From Rhodamnia argentea (taxonomy: Eukaryota > Streptophyta > Magnoliopsida > Myrtales > Myrtaceae), in NCBI RefSeq assembly GCF_020921035.1, contig NC_063150.1:6076001-6140000 (forward strand): a stretch of DNA of 64,000 nucleotides, given 5' to 3'. This document shows positions 46,230 to 62,580 of the stretch, in pieces (within the stretch, counting starts at the first letter, position 1; each line of letters starts with the position of its first letter). The notes under the pieces were generated by a model. The model was not told where the DNA came from, did no database searches, and saw only the letters and a list, made by a program, of their open reading frames with translations. The position numbers and the translations under genes are program-made.

Positions 46230-47888
46230 AGGGAGACAGAGTTACCTCCAACTCTATAGGATCCCAAACCATCGAGAAAATTAAGTATCAAAAGATTAGT
46301 AGGAGTGATCTCACGTACCCATCAGTAAAATGCCACGCAGATAAGCTACCTGCTTTCCGTAGAGCCTTCTTCCAACTCTTTACCCTAATAATAGTCTATC
46401 GGCTGAAATGTACCGAGGAAGAGATCCAGAATTTATTGGCTGAACTGGGTAGATAAGAATATAAAAAATTCTTTCATGCGACTGCGATTCAGGAGAATTG
46501 GTTTCTGAAAATCAATGAGCAGATACCCCACCGCAGTTAAAAAAAAAAAGCAGGACCAACAGCTTTTCTAGAATCTCTACAGCTCATAAGGGTACTGCGG
46601 CTGCCATCCAGTCCTTAAGAATTGCCCCAGTACAGTGACATAGGACATGAGCAGGTCTCTCAGACAGCAAGTGATGGTCTTAAATGGACTCTTTTAATCA
46701 GCACGACTGGTTGGTGCTGGAAGACAAATTCAAGACAATTTGTTCGCGCACAAGAAGTCATTCATCAACCGAGAGTTCGAAGGAGGAAGAGGAAAATGTA
46801 AAACGACTTCGAAATCGGATACGAAGAAATCCTACGACCTAGTAGAACAGGATTTCTTAGAAGCTTTGGTCGAAGAAAAAAATGGGGTTCCGTGTCGGCG
46901 AGCCTCTCCCTTACTTTCGACCAACAAGGAGATCTGCTTTCCCGGTATCCCTTCATTTTGTTTTGCAAACGTTCTGTCAATGCTTGACATTCAAAGCTGT
47001 GATCGGAGGCTCCATCAAAGGGAATCAAATTGCGTCGTCACTGTCCTGCACAGTCCCATCTAACCATTGGCTAGCGTAAACGTCGACTGTCCGCTGCCAT
47101 TCTTAATCGAATAACAGTTTGTTCTCATGTCGTGTTCATAAAACCCGTACGACAACATCTTTAATGTCCTTTGCTCCTGTCGATGATTACGACCTTGTTA
47201 ATGAGCTTTAATGATGGAGAGACTGCTAACGGTCCCGGAAACGGATGTGATGATGATGATTGATGACCCCGATGCACCCGTTTCTAGTTAATGCAGGCCC
47301 CGCTTTGCATTCGCTTTCAATTCGCCTCTCCACCCAATGGGGTTTTTGCTCTGTCAGTGGCCATGCGCTAGCGTGGGACTCGATTTGATTTCTTTTTCCC
47401 TCGTTTTGTCCCCGTCGAGTTCCAACACAAGTCGTATAAATCACAGCACAGTAGAAAGTTGCATCCATCTCAGTAAAATGAGACAGTCTGGTGCTCTCGA
47501 AATCTCGACCGCTCTGTTGACGTAAAAAAAGAAAAGAACGGCTCTTGCGCAAGGCCGCGATCAAAGTCCAAGACGAGTGAATTCTTCGTCGATGTCGTGA
47601 ATTTCTGTGTTTCTCAGACTTGAGTAGAACTCGTCCTAGGTAGAGCTCGGTGCCGAATTATCATAAGAAAATGACCGCGACATGGGACACCCTATCTAGT
47701 CCTTTTGCGTCGCTGATTCCATTCAACTGATTTGAGAGGGAGGGTCACGACAATGATGGATCATCCTCCGGTAATTGAATCATTATGAGGATTAGGTGGG
47801 GCGGTTTATGGGTGGGGTAAAGCAACACCCCTAGTTTTCTTTTTTTAATTTTTTTTAGCTGGCAGCTGAATGCTCATTAATTAATTAA
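45716..47888. other. Spacer; no gene seen
   Basis: Contains a GA microsatellite (46192-46222) and otherwise unremarkable sequence. Overlapping frames on both strands at 46740-47079 and 47226-47564 show no family. Confidence 0.4.
46192..46222. repeat. (GA)n microsatellite
   Basis: About 15 GA dinucleotides followed by a GGGA-rich tail. Frames through it (Arg-Glu or Leu-Ser runs) are artefacts. Confidence 0.95.
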
Positions 47889-48735
47889 TGGAATAAATGC
47901 GTTCGAAATCCTAAAGCTTGTCAAGATGGTACACTCGAGTCCTAAAACTTTCAAGGAGAATAATCAAGTCATGAAACTTGCCAAATTGATGGAATCAAAC
48001 TTTTTCGTTAACTTCGTCATGTAAAATAATGACGTGATTTTTTTTGTTATTATTTTCTCTATCCTACACAACGTTAACTAGCTAAAACAAGAAATATAAG
48101 GTTAAAAACAACATCGTTTTTCTCCAAGTCTTAATTTTTTAACCTTCATTTTAGTCAAATTAGATTTAAAAAAAAAATCAGAAGGCTAAATTTGAAATAA
48201 AAAGAAAAACAAAAGCAGGCAAGGGTCTGCGGCCCTCACTACCATTGCCCCATCATCGCCAAAAAGTCCAGGGATGGCTAGCGGGGGTCATTGGCCCTCG
48301 ACTAGATCTGCTCAGCCATCACCAAGTGGGTGTTTGTGGTCAACAAGGGTCGTCGGCCACAGCTCTGGCCACAATGACCCCCGCTGACCGTCAGTCCACC
48401 GTCGCTAGCCCTCCTAGCGATGATGGGGCAGCAGTGGCAATCTTTTTTGTTGTTGGTTTTTTAGCTTATTTGTAATCTAAGTTAAAATATTATTAAAAAT
48501 AGTATATGTCGGCGCCGGCAACACTACGTTAACGATTTTAAGCCAAAATTAGTCGGATGGATTGAATTGACACAATTACAAAAGGCTTAAGACTCAATCG
48601 ACAAAAAATGAAAGTTTGTGATTGAATTAGCACGATTACAATAGGTTTAAGATTTTTTTTTAGCAAATTGATATAATTAAAAGGTTTATGATAAAATTGA
48701 CCGTCCTATAATCGGTTCACAACTCTTTTGGCAAT
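47889..48735. mobile_element. Probable GC-cored Mutator-like element, degenerate
   Basis: The right side ('gattacaataggtttaagat' through 'ttggcaattatccc') uses the same phrases as the right end of 48892-49435. The left side ('cctaaagcttgtcaagatgg', 'atgaaacttgccaaattgat') is an inverted but diverged counterpart. A GC-rich core lies at 48215-48425. It immediately precedes the better preserved element. Its ends are not sharply defined. Confidence 0.4.
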
Positions 48736-48891
48736 TATCCCAATTCATAGCTTGAAAGGTTAGCACCTCATCACCACACTTATTGATTGATCTTGATTTA
48801 TTTTATCTCCCCCTTTTTCTTTTCCATTTCTTTATTCCTTTATCTTCCTTTCATTTTCACCCTTATATGGTGGACGTGAGATATGATTGAA

Positions 48892-49435
48892 GGGAAAGTT
48901 ACCAAAAAAGTCATAAACTTATTGCAATTGTGTCAATTTAATCTTAAATTTTTTTTTTCTGATTTAGTTGTAAACCTTTTGCAATTGTACCATTTCAGTC
49001 CATCCGACAAATTTTGACCGTCCGGTGCTAACGTGGACGCCGGGCGGTTGGCCGGCGATCGAATATTTTAATATTTTTTTGAATTTTTCTAATTTTTTCG
49101 ACCTCGCTATCGTCGGGCGAGGCTCGGCCTCTCTGGCCGCATCTCTGACACCAATGATCGGGGGTGACATAGGGAGGGAGGAAGAGAAAAAAAAGGAAAA
49201 ACAAAGAAAAAAGAAAAGAAAAATTAAAAAAAAAATTAGAAAAATTAAAAAAAAATTAAATATTCCATTGCCGCCCGGTCGGTGTCCACGTCGGCGTTGG
49301 TCAGCCAAAATTCGCCGGTTGGAGTGAAATGACACAATTGCAAAAAATTTAGGACTGAATCGGCAAAAGAAAAAATAATTTATGACTGAATTGACATAAT
49401 TGCAATAGATTTATGACTTCTTTGGTAATTTTCCC
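48892..49435. mobile_element. GC-cored Mutator-like MITE, 544 bp, best preserved of its family
   Basis: Starts GGGAAAGTTACCAAAAAAGT and ends with the complement of GGGAAAATTACCAAAGAAGT. The inverted arms run about 125 bases each (48892-49020 and 49310-49435) with phrases 'cataaacttattgcaattgt' and 'ccatttcagtccatccga' against their inverse. Between them are a GC-rich stretch (49020-49160) and A-rich tracts. No transposase. The flanking nonamers are not clearly identical, so the insertion is not very young. Confidence 0.7.
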
Positions 49436-50875
49436 TATCTTTAACTCACAGACGTTAGCGAGAGGTTCCGAGTCCAAATCTTTCGAAACTTCTTATTTGA
49501 CCCTCTAGTCACATGCTTCAACTCTTTATTCTTAAGCTAAAGTTTGGTTTACTCATGAGGCAGAGTGCTAAATTACTTCCATCTAAACAATTGAAAATTT
49601 TTAAAATAATCGACAGTGATTCCACAAAATTCTTGCATGAGTATAGTTAGCGCATTACAATGCGGTGCTACTTAGTGTATGCCTAACCATAATCGTCAAA
49701 AATGTTTGCTGCCGCGACTCTTCTTAAGTGTTACTTTGCGGCGCATGTAACATTAGTTTAAGACATCATCCTTCTTAATTTATATGTGACTAGTCCTTCT
49801 CCACCTTTTTCATACCTTGAGCAATATATCCTTGGCCAGCACTCTAGCATTATTCTAGCTCTACGATGTGCAAATCAGAGAGTTTATCATTTCTACTAAT
49901 CCTCAAGGATCGGATTTTCGGGATCACTAGCCGTTGGATCGCCGGAGAATTAATCCCGATGGTTCATTAAAAAAAATTTTAAAGTACAGTGCAAAAAAAA
50001 AAAAAGGAACTTGGTTGTACGAAATCGATCTCCTGATGGTCTATGAAAAGCCCATGCATTATCTCGTTCCGAAGTTTCGAACAAAATCTTCGTTTTAACA
50101 GGATACACCTTGGTCTAACTCAACACTACAAACGGGTTACGGAAGAAACAGAAGCAAAACTTTCTTGCAAAGATCCTCTTACATGTTCGTACGGAAAAGC
50201 CCATGTTGTGTAATGAATGGAGACGTCAGCAAAACCACTCAGCGGCTTTAAGCAACTCATTAAATCACCGTCTGGCCCATCCGCTCCACCAGCATTCTTG
50301 ACGGCAAGATTTTCCTTTTCTTTTTCTTTTCTTTTTCTGAGTGTTGATTTATCTGCTCCATACTTTCATCCACTTATGTGCACGATCAACCATCATTATA
50401 ATATTCACGTGTAAAGTTTCATTAGACTGACTTGAGATGCTCAAGAGCAGGAAACTCATTAGGGAGGAGCTGATACACAATGGTTAAGATCATTTTTACA
50501 GGAATCAGTGAGATGAAAAGAAATCATAATGTATCCGATCCTGTAATTCTCAGTGATTCGCGATCGCTTTAACGTAAAAGCATTTGTCAACAGAGTGTCG
50601 TTGAGAACTTGATACCTAGCTTGTAATTCTCGAGCGTATCGCGAGTTTTTCCATGTCATGTGGAATCGTTTTTTCGACAAATCAAGCCATGCCTTGTTAC
50701 GCATTTATGATTGGTATTTTAGGACACTTGCTGATAAGACTCGATTAAAAAAGTAGTTGGTGTTGGATCACCTGTTTGGCTGACCTCTCCATCCTTAAAT
50801 TCAAGGCCCTCCTCAACCTCCCCTCCAAGGTTGTTGGGCAGTGCGATGAACTCTTGCAAATGAACTCAAGAGTAA
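49436..50875. other. Spacer; no gene seen
   Basis: AT-rich. 49455-49600 echoes the interior of the TRIM ('gttccgagtccaaatcttt') and could be a decayed TRIM remnant. The frame at 50459-50704 on the minus strand has no recognisable domain. Confidence 0.35.

Positions 50876-50915
<40 letters not shown>
50876..50915. repeat. (CT)n microsatellite upstream of LACS1
   Basis: A CT tract of about 20 units with one interruption, 1.05 kb before the LACS1 start codon. Pyrimidine tracts of this kind often lie in plant 5' leaders, so it may mark the transcription start region of LACS1. Confidence 0.9.
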
Positions 50916-50918
<3 letters not shown>

Positions 50919-51968
50919 GCTAAACGGAGCAAGAACGCTTATCCCAAACAGTCACTGCATGGGGATGTGCCTTAATCAGCATTTTTGACCCATAGTTTGC
51001 AATTTTACGTGTACATTGTGGGAGGAAAATGGTGGGAGAGGAATGGGTTTTGGAGGTTTCTGTTGGCAAGTTTTCCTTTCTTCTTTCCCTGTGTGTTGTT
51101 ATGTGAGTTGAGTCTTTTAGCTGACGGTGGATGTCAAGATAGCTATGCAAGAAAGGTATCGTCTTTGTCTTTTCTAGCATGATCTTCAAAATACAAGTCT
51201 TGGTTATCTGTCGCTCTGTTTTTTGCTTCTTTTTCACCTTTTCTCTGTGGGCTCTGTATGCTGTTTTTAGCTTCTTTTTTCACTATAAAAATGGTACCTT
51301 TAGCTATATATTCCACTAATGATTTCAGCTACGGTTTGAAGAATTCCTCAATCTTCACACTTCTCTGTTTTTTCCCTTTATTCTATCAAGAGTTCTCTGA
51401 AGGTGGCAAGTCGTTGATGTTTAGAGGGCCATTTCATCATACCCAGAGATTCACCAGAATTGGAGGGTGTCAGCAGAGTAAGTGGATGAATTTTCCAGGT
51501 CCAAATTCTTACTCCAAAATTTTTAAGCTTTCGGTTAGTTCCCACTTTTGTTCCATTGACCACATAACCACTGATCCAAATGGATTTTTCCCCTTCTGGT
51601 CCCAACAGAGTTTTGAGTCGGCTTGTTTATTGGGTTTTTCATTCTTGCTTTGTGAAAAATTTTAGCTTCAGATTTCATTCTCTTTGGCCAACTCCAGAGG
51701 GTCACATAAGTGTTAATTATGTTGAGAATATGGCTCATTAGTTGACATTGTCGTGTCTTGATTCTTCATTAAGTGCATCTACTGCAAACTTTGAAGTTGA
51801 GTTGAGACTTTGTGTGAGCATCAGTGCTTGCTTCTTTATGCTGTTGGGCACCATTCATGACTTTTTTGTTGAGTTCACTTTTTTTGTGTTTGACATCTTT
51901 TGCTGATGATTTTGGTAAGGTTCCATCAGCTTTGTCTTTGTGTCGTCCAGGTTTCGCAGATAAAGCAA
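50916..51968 (+). promoter_or_regulatory. Probable 5' leader with intron, LACS1
   Basis: No independent gene was recognised. A donor-like AAG|GTATCG at about 51156 and acceptor-like 'ttttgtgtcgtccag' or 'gtttcgcag' just before 51960 suggest a leader intron of about 0.8 kb. T-rich, intron-like composition lies between them. This is inference from signals; no transcript data. Confidence 0.35.
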
Positions 51969-56735
<4,767 letters not shown>

Positions 56736-57459
56736 ACTTTCAGCAATCGCCTCGAGGACCGTTAGGCAACTACTGCTTTCGATCCATCGGTGTCGCTGCT
56801 ATGACCAGTGTGTTGTTCATAGTTGTTGTGCTATCGTTCTCATGTGTAAGTTTTAGCATGTCGATCATCAGCTGAAAACCACGATGCAGACCGTAATGAC
56901 GAACACGGAGTATGAAAGTTGTAGTTCGCGAGAAACTTGTGTCGATTACAAATTTGTACTACGTTTGTCCTTGCGTCGACCCATGTAGCAATTGTGCAAG
57001 AAACATCACATAAAACGCCAACCGCCTTCAAATCAGCGAAACAAAAGTTTGAATTTGGATGTCCAAGCAATATAAAGAGCAGAAATCGAGCTAAGTTTCG
57101 ATCAGATAGGTCCCTCGAGATTCAAAGATTGTTGGAGCAAATTGGTTAACCATGTACGACTATGAGCAAACCTCAAACTGGCCCGGTCCGAAGTTTTTCT
57201 ATTTGAGGTGGGTTTTCTCGAAAGAAAAACAGGAGATGTTATTGAGGTTCAAGAACATCGAAGCATTTGGGGACCGGACCGAACCGAACCATAGGATTTG
57301 CAAATAAAAGAGATTTATTGGGTTTTCAAAGAATTCAAGGATCTTCGATTCTCTTTAGGGATTAAACCAAAGACCGGGTTCGTGTTCGGTGATCATGTCA
57401 TCGTCCTTGCGTCTGCTCTTTGTAATGGAGGCCTTTCGACAGCAGAAGTTTGAGACGGA
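56736..57459. other. Spacer between LACS1 and the PPR gene
   Basis: Contains the LACS1 3' untranslated region and the promoter of the PPR gene. No repeat or other gene recognised. Confidence 0.4.
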
Positions 57460-59121
57460 ATGCCACAGGAAGTGATATCGATCATGATCCCGCAAGCTCT
57501 TTGCTCGTCAGCTCACGCACCCAACATGTGCAAGATGGCGAGGAACAGGGCCTTCCCTTTCACAAGTTTTCCCAGCATCCGCGCACTTCCCCAGACGGCT
57601 CCACTGAAATCTCGCCTTCAAAACACGAACTTGGAAGATGCCCGCGAAGGCTTTGATCGCGTTCCCACTTCTGGTGACATCTTTTCTTGGAATATATTGC
57701 TTCGGGATTATGTTCGGAACCGCCCTTTGCATCAAGCCCGGGACTTGTTCGACGAAATGCCCCTTAAGGACGTCGTCTCATGGAACACGATGCTTTCGGG
57801 TTATTATAGAGCTAAAAGACCGGAGGATGTGTATGGTTGTTTCGGAGAACTTGGGAGATGCGGTGTCTTGCCTAATGCGTACACCATATCCATGGCTATC
57901 AGCTCCTTTTTGGACACTCGGTTCAAAATTTTAGTCCCCCAAATTCATGCCTGTATAGTTTGTTTGGGGATGGTATCTGACGCCATCGTTGGGTCGGCAT
58001 TGATGAAAGGCTATGCAAATGTTGGCGATCCATTTGCTTTGGAAAGAGTGTTCAATGAGCTTTCGGTGAAACTTGCTTCATCGTGGAATGCTCTGGTAAG
58101 TGGTTATATGGAGATGGGACGTGTGGAGGAGGCGGAGAGATTCTTTCACTTAATGCCGGAGAGCCAGAAGGATGTTGTCTCTTGGACTTGTTTGCTTAGC
58201 GGTTATGTCAGGAACAAAAGGATTGATGAAGCTCGATCTGTTTTTGAGAGGATGAGCGTGAGGGATGTGTTTTCATGGACGGCGATGATCAATGGATATG
58301 TGAAGAACGAAAAGCATGAGGATGCTCTGAAGCTGTTTGTCCTGATGGTTAAATCGGGGAGCCGGCCAAATGTTTTCCATTATTCGTCTGTTTTAAATGC
58401 GTGTGCGGGTTCATCTTCTCTTATCATGGGTCAGCAGGTTCACTCAAGCATCGTGAAGTGTGGTATCCCTGAATCAGATGATGTGGTTGTTTTGACCTCC
58501 CTTGTCGATATGTATGCAAATTGCGGGGAAATTGATGCTGCATTTTGCATCTTTGCCAGCATCCAAAACAAGAACATTGTTTCATGGAATGCGATTATGG
58601 GAGGATATGCATGGCATGGGCCAGGGATAAGAGCATTAGAAATCTTTGAAAGCTTGGTTGAAAGTGGTACTAAGCCTGATCAAATAACATTCATTAATCT
58701 CCTGTCAGCATGTGTTAATGGAGGACTAGTTGAAGAAGGTGCTAAGTTCTTCAACTGCATGAAGACAAAGTATGGGATACAACCAGAGGTTGAGCACTAT
58801 GCATGCATGGTAGACCTGTATGGAAAGGCTGGACAGCTCGAGAAGGCAAAAAAGCTAATTGAGGAAATGCCCATGGAGCCCGACGTGGTAGTTTGGGGTG
58901 CATTCATTGGAGCTTGCACAATGCATTCAAGTTTGGAATTTGGTGAATTTGCTGAAAAGGGAATTAGAAGATTGAAGGAACATCATCCCGCAGCATATAC
59001 AATGCTTCTAAAGATTCATGGTGAAAATGGATCATGGAGCAGAGTACTAAATTTGAAAAGGATGATGAGAAAATGGCATGTGAGGAAGCAGATTGCAACT
59101 AGTTGGCTTGATACCTCTTGA
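57460..59121 (+). CDS. Pentatricopeptide repeat protein, PLS class with E motifs, 553 aa, intronless
   Basis: PLS-class PPR proteins bind organellar RNA, and those with E motifs usually act in C-to-U editing in mitochondria or plastids. The single uninterrupted frame is filled with 31-36-residue repeats carrying the signature phrases DVVSWNTMLSGYYR, DVVSWTCLLSGYVRNKRIDEA, DVFSWTAMINGYVKN and NIVSWNAIMGGYA. Later repeats carry GTKPDQITFINLLSAC and EVEHYACMVDLYGKAGQLEKA. The C-terminus has E1/E2-like sequence (EPDVVVWGAFIGAC onward) and stops without a DYW deaminase domain, so it would need a partner to edit. The N-terminal 50 residues are poor in acidic residues, as for an organelle targeting peptide. 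The start could instead be Met23 or Met26. It is a little short for the class, but no disruption is visible. Orthologue and RNA target unknown. Confidence 0.93.
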   Translation: MPQEVISIMIPQALCSSAHAPNMCKMARNRAFPFTSFPSIRALPQTAPLKSRLQNTNLEDAREGFDRVPTSGDIFSWNILLRDYVRNRPLHQARDLFDEMPLKDVVSWNTMLSGYYRAKRPEDVYGCFGELGRCGVLPNAYTISMAISSFLDTRFKILVPQIHACIVCLGMVSDAIVGSALMKGYANVGDPFALERVFNELSVKLASSWNALVSGYMEMGRVEEAERFFHLMPESQKDVVSWTCLLSGYVRNKRIDEARSVFERMSVRDVFSWTAMINGYVKNEKHEDALKLFVLMVKSGSRPNVFHYSSVLNACAGSSSLIMGQQVHSSIVKCGIPESDDVVVLTSLVDMYANCGEIDAAFCIFASIQNKNIVSWNAIMGGYAWHGPGIRALEIFESLVESGTKPDQITFINLLSACVNGGLVEEGAKFFNCMKTKYGIQPEVEHYACMVDLYGKAGQLEKAKKLIEEMPMEPDVVVWGAFIGACTMHSSLEFGEFAEKGIRRLKEHHPAAYTMLLKIHGENGSWSRVLNLKRMMRKWHVRKQIATSWLDTS

Positions 59122-60240
59122 GGAATTATGACTCGTCAGTTATCATTATCTGTTATTGGATGGGTATCAAACGCTCTAGAAGCACTAAGCTCTCAAAAGA
59201 TGTATTTCCAGTACCTAGTTCTCGCCACCATCATCTTTATCCAGTGAAAAACAAATCTCCATGATATGAGCCACTAAGCAACGGATGCAGACCAATTTAA
59301 GGGACTTGCATCAGATTTGAGCGCTAGGTCACTGTTTCTCATTATCTATATCTGGTCTGCCGATATAGCTTCTCTTCTGAGTTAAGTGATAGCAATACAA
59401 ATTATGAGTATTAAACTCTGTGGTGCACGGTGTCGATAAGACTTCAGTACTTACAGGGGAGATTCGATGTTTCTATGACTTGAACCATGTTGGTGTTATT
59501 ATTTCCGAATAATCTGATGACAACATATTCAAATACTTCCTATTGGTCAGGTTATTAAATTAATGCTCTGTTTTCCTTTCACAGAAAGCAGGACAAGCAG
59601 GGAGAGACGAAGGAGCCGGAGACTGTAAATAGTGAAAGTGGGGCAATTGTGAATTGCGATATGGAAGATGGAGATTTTGATGGAGTACTACTGTCAGAAT
59701 GCATGGACAACAGATGAAATGGGAAGTGCTTTTAGGTGGATTGCACTATTAAAAACCACTTTACTCTGGAGAAAATGCTATGGGACCAGAATAAGATTGA
59801 CCAAGCTGTTATGCGACAAGATACTTAATACTCTGGTAGCAACATGTGCACCAAGCAAGTGTAGAGTGGAGGCAAATGTTTTATGGATTCTTTTGCAGGT
59901 GAGAAAAAAGAGATTAGGAATGCATGTAGAAGAGACAGGCTTGGCTCAAGTGACAGAGAAGTGAGAGGCTTGTTTACTGTGATCTGGACACGTGATCTTT
60001 GATCCATCAGATGGTATACGGCTCTTGCGAGCTTGAATACTCGTGAGATATTTTTCTGAAGTTGATCCAGCTAGTGGTTCTATCTACTAACTTTTTCGGT
60101 TTTTCAGGGACTGGAACAAGGAATGCCTGGCATAGCTGTTGTGACTGCCAAGCAGCAATCTCCTTGTCTGTCTTGTAAGAGCTAAGAGCTGCTGCATCTA
60201 CTTCTCCTCATCAGGATTGTTACTAAACTATAACCATCTC
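59122..60240 (+). other. Exon-like segments downstream of the PPR gene, possibly spliced 3' UTR
   Basis: Two acceptor-like sites are followed by exon-like sequence. 'cctttcacag' at about 59584 precedes a stretch including GDFDGVLLSECMDN in one frame. 'ggtttttcag' at about 60108 precedes a short frame GLEQGMPGIAVVTAKQQS that ends at about 60187. No protein family is recognised and no continuous gene can be built. The segments may be a spliced 3' untranslated region of the PPR gene, a separate noncoding transcript or chance. Confidence 0.3.
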
Positions 60241-61384
60241 GGAAAAGATGTATTGGATTATAAAGTCTAATCAGATTCTATTGAAGCAGATCCAGCAGGC
60301 AGCATGAGTGGTTGTGTCCACTTTAATTGTTGTGACATTCTTTCCTGCTCATTTTGGCTTGGCGAATAAGTGAGACATTGGGATGGGAAGCTTATCATTT
60401 TTTCTTTTTCAAGCAAAAAATGCTAGAATCAACATGGGGCCATCTTTTCAGTGGTGGCTGATGCTGTAATACCTCATCCTTTACAGTTCAGTGCCATATT
60501 ATTTTTTGGGAGTTTTTGCTACTCCTTTGCTTTTTCAAGCTCAAGATCCTCCAACACAACGGTAATGTTTATCTTACCCAGATTTCTTTTCTAGCAACTA
60601 TTTCCACGTTCTTGGATGTTCGACAGATCTGTAAAACCTTCTGTAGCAGGTATAAATCCTGTTATTAACGTTTGAGAGAAACGGTGGACCAATGTTCTGT
60701 TTATTCAGCTTTTCTACTGTTGGATTATGTTGCCAATTATAGATGTATCATTTGTGAAGCTTCAGAATGAACTCAGAAGTTCTTCATCTGCTTCCTAGTG
60801 AGCTGTAAAGGTCGTTAATTTTAACTTTTTTCTGTGGTCTTTTATTCGATAAAAATGAAGGTAGTTGTATGTATATCTGCTTGATGTTGCTGCTATTCGG
60901 GAGGAATTTCAAAGCCTGAAATGGGTTATTTTCTTGAAATTGCCCATAATGGACTTTGTTTCAAATAAGAACATAACTGTCCAAGTCGGTTTCAAATAAA
61001 GGTTTGAGCTCATCGGTGGACCAAATGTTTGTCGGTTTGGAAGCAAGTGATTTTTTCGAAGGTCGGAAAGAAGCAGTTTTGCCCAAAAAAATCTAAATAG
61101 AAAATTACAATCCCTTATTTAAAACTTGTCTTTTCGATTTCATTACGACTGACTCGGCTATTTCATAATTTTATTTGAAATGAAATTCATTTTAGACTCA
61201 CTTTAGTTTCTTATTTGGAATTTTCTCACTATTCAATAATAGTAGGCGATGAACGCACCAAACTTGCCAACCCTTCTAAATGAACCACCTTTTTTTTTTG
61301 GGGTCAGAAGTGAACCCTTTCTTTTCTTTTTCTTTTTTTGGTCAAAAACCCTTTTTTTTTTGTCCAAGTCAAAAACCCTTTCTT
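60241..61384. other. Spacer; no gene seen
   Basis: 60900-61230 has phrases ('ggtttcaaataaaggtttgag', 'ttatttgaaatgaaattc') recalling the inverted ends of the Mutator-like element at 3115-4358, so a diverged end of that family may lie here. T-rich tracts are present at 61280-61380. Confidence 0.35.
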
Positions 61385-62580
61385 AAGAGCCCCAAATTGG
61401 ATTTTTTTCCAATTTAATTTTTTTTAAAAAATATTTACGAAATTATTTTTTAAAAAAAAGTATTTACCAATTTGGGCCTCACTCAGCAGTTGGGCTGCCG
61501 AGCAGGCCCTGTTGGGCCCAGGCCCAGCTACTCGGCAGCCCAACTGCCGAGCAGCCCACTTGCTCGGCAGCCCGGTTGCCGAGCGGGGCTTTTTTTTTCA
61601 TTTTTTTAAGTGTTTTAATTATTTATATTTATAATATTTAGTTTATTTCATATTTTTTTAACATGTTTATATTTATTTTATTTATAATTTTTTTCTTGTG
61701 AAGCTTATCTTTATAACATAATTAGCAATAATTAATGTAAAAATTTATTAAGATCTATAATTAATAAATAATGTTGTAATTATGTAATTAATTTAAAATA
61801 TTCATAAAATAAAATTTAATATAGCCATGAGAATATGTTGGAAACTGCAGTAATAGATAGATGGGAAACCGCAACAAAAGAATTAAAAACAGCATGAAAA
61901 GATTAAAAACCTGAACAAAAGAGTGGAAACGAGTAAAGAAAGGGCAAAACTTTGGAAGAGCATATCTCATCGCTCGTGCGTCCGTTTGAGACGATTTTTT
62001 TTTTATTTCACTTAATTTTTCAAGACGAATCCATTAGCAAACCCCGTAGGCGGTTTGGCCCGCCTTTTCCCCAAAAAAACACCCGAGATATGGATTCGTC
62101 TCGAAAAATTACGTGAAATAAAAAAAAATTGTCTCAAATGCACGCCCGAGCAATGAGATATGCTCTTCCAAAGTTTTGCCCTTTCTTTACTCATTTCCAC
62201 TCTTTTGCTTCTGTTTTTAATCTTTCCATGCGGTTTTTAACTCTTTTGTTGCGGTTTCCCATCTATAAATATTTACATTAATTATTGCTAATAATGTTAT
62301 AAATATAAGCTTCACAAGAAAAAAAATTATAAATAAAATAAACATTCTAAGTATCAATAATTAAAAAAAATCGAAATTAACAAAAAAAAAAAAAAAACGC
62401 CGCGTGGGGCTAGTGGTCGCCTTGATCGGCGGTGGGCCTGCCGAGCAGGCCTCGCTCGGCAATCCAACAGCCGAGCGAGGCCCAAATCTGTAAATATTTA
62501 TTTTCAAAAAATATTTTTGTAAATATTTTTTTAAAAAAAATTATTTTGGAAAAAGACCCCCCCAACTTTGGGGGAAAAAA
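61385..62580. mobile_element. Large fold-back element with about 500-600-bp inverted arms
   Basis: The left arm (about 61385-62034) and right arm (62090-about 62575) are inverted copies around a 55-bp loop (62035-62089). Near the loop the match is high: 'aactttggaagagcatatct' at about 61949 faces its complement at about 62155, and 'gacgaatccat' faces 'atggattcgtc'. Further out, 'cttgtgaagctta' faces 'taagcttcacaag'. The outermost parts pair again, including 'atttgggcctc' with 'gaggcccaaat'. A GC-rich segment in each arm (61478-61590, 62400-62480) is itself built of small palindromes such as CTCGGCAGCCCAACTGCCGAG. No coding content. A transcript would fold into a very long hairpin, a known source of small interfering RNA. 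The superfamily (Mutator fold-back or other) is not established. Confidence 0.8.

Noticed and set aside
47226-47564. 112-codon minus-strand frame and overlapping plus-strand frames
   Set aside because: No family resemblance, no splice partners, and frames overlapping on both strands, as expected by chance.
57450-57934. Additional frames at the 5' part of the PPR gene
   Set aside because: They are shadows of the 553-aa PPR frame, which carries consistent PPR repeats along its whole length.
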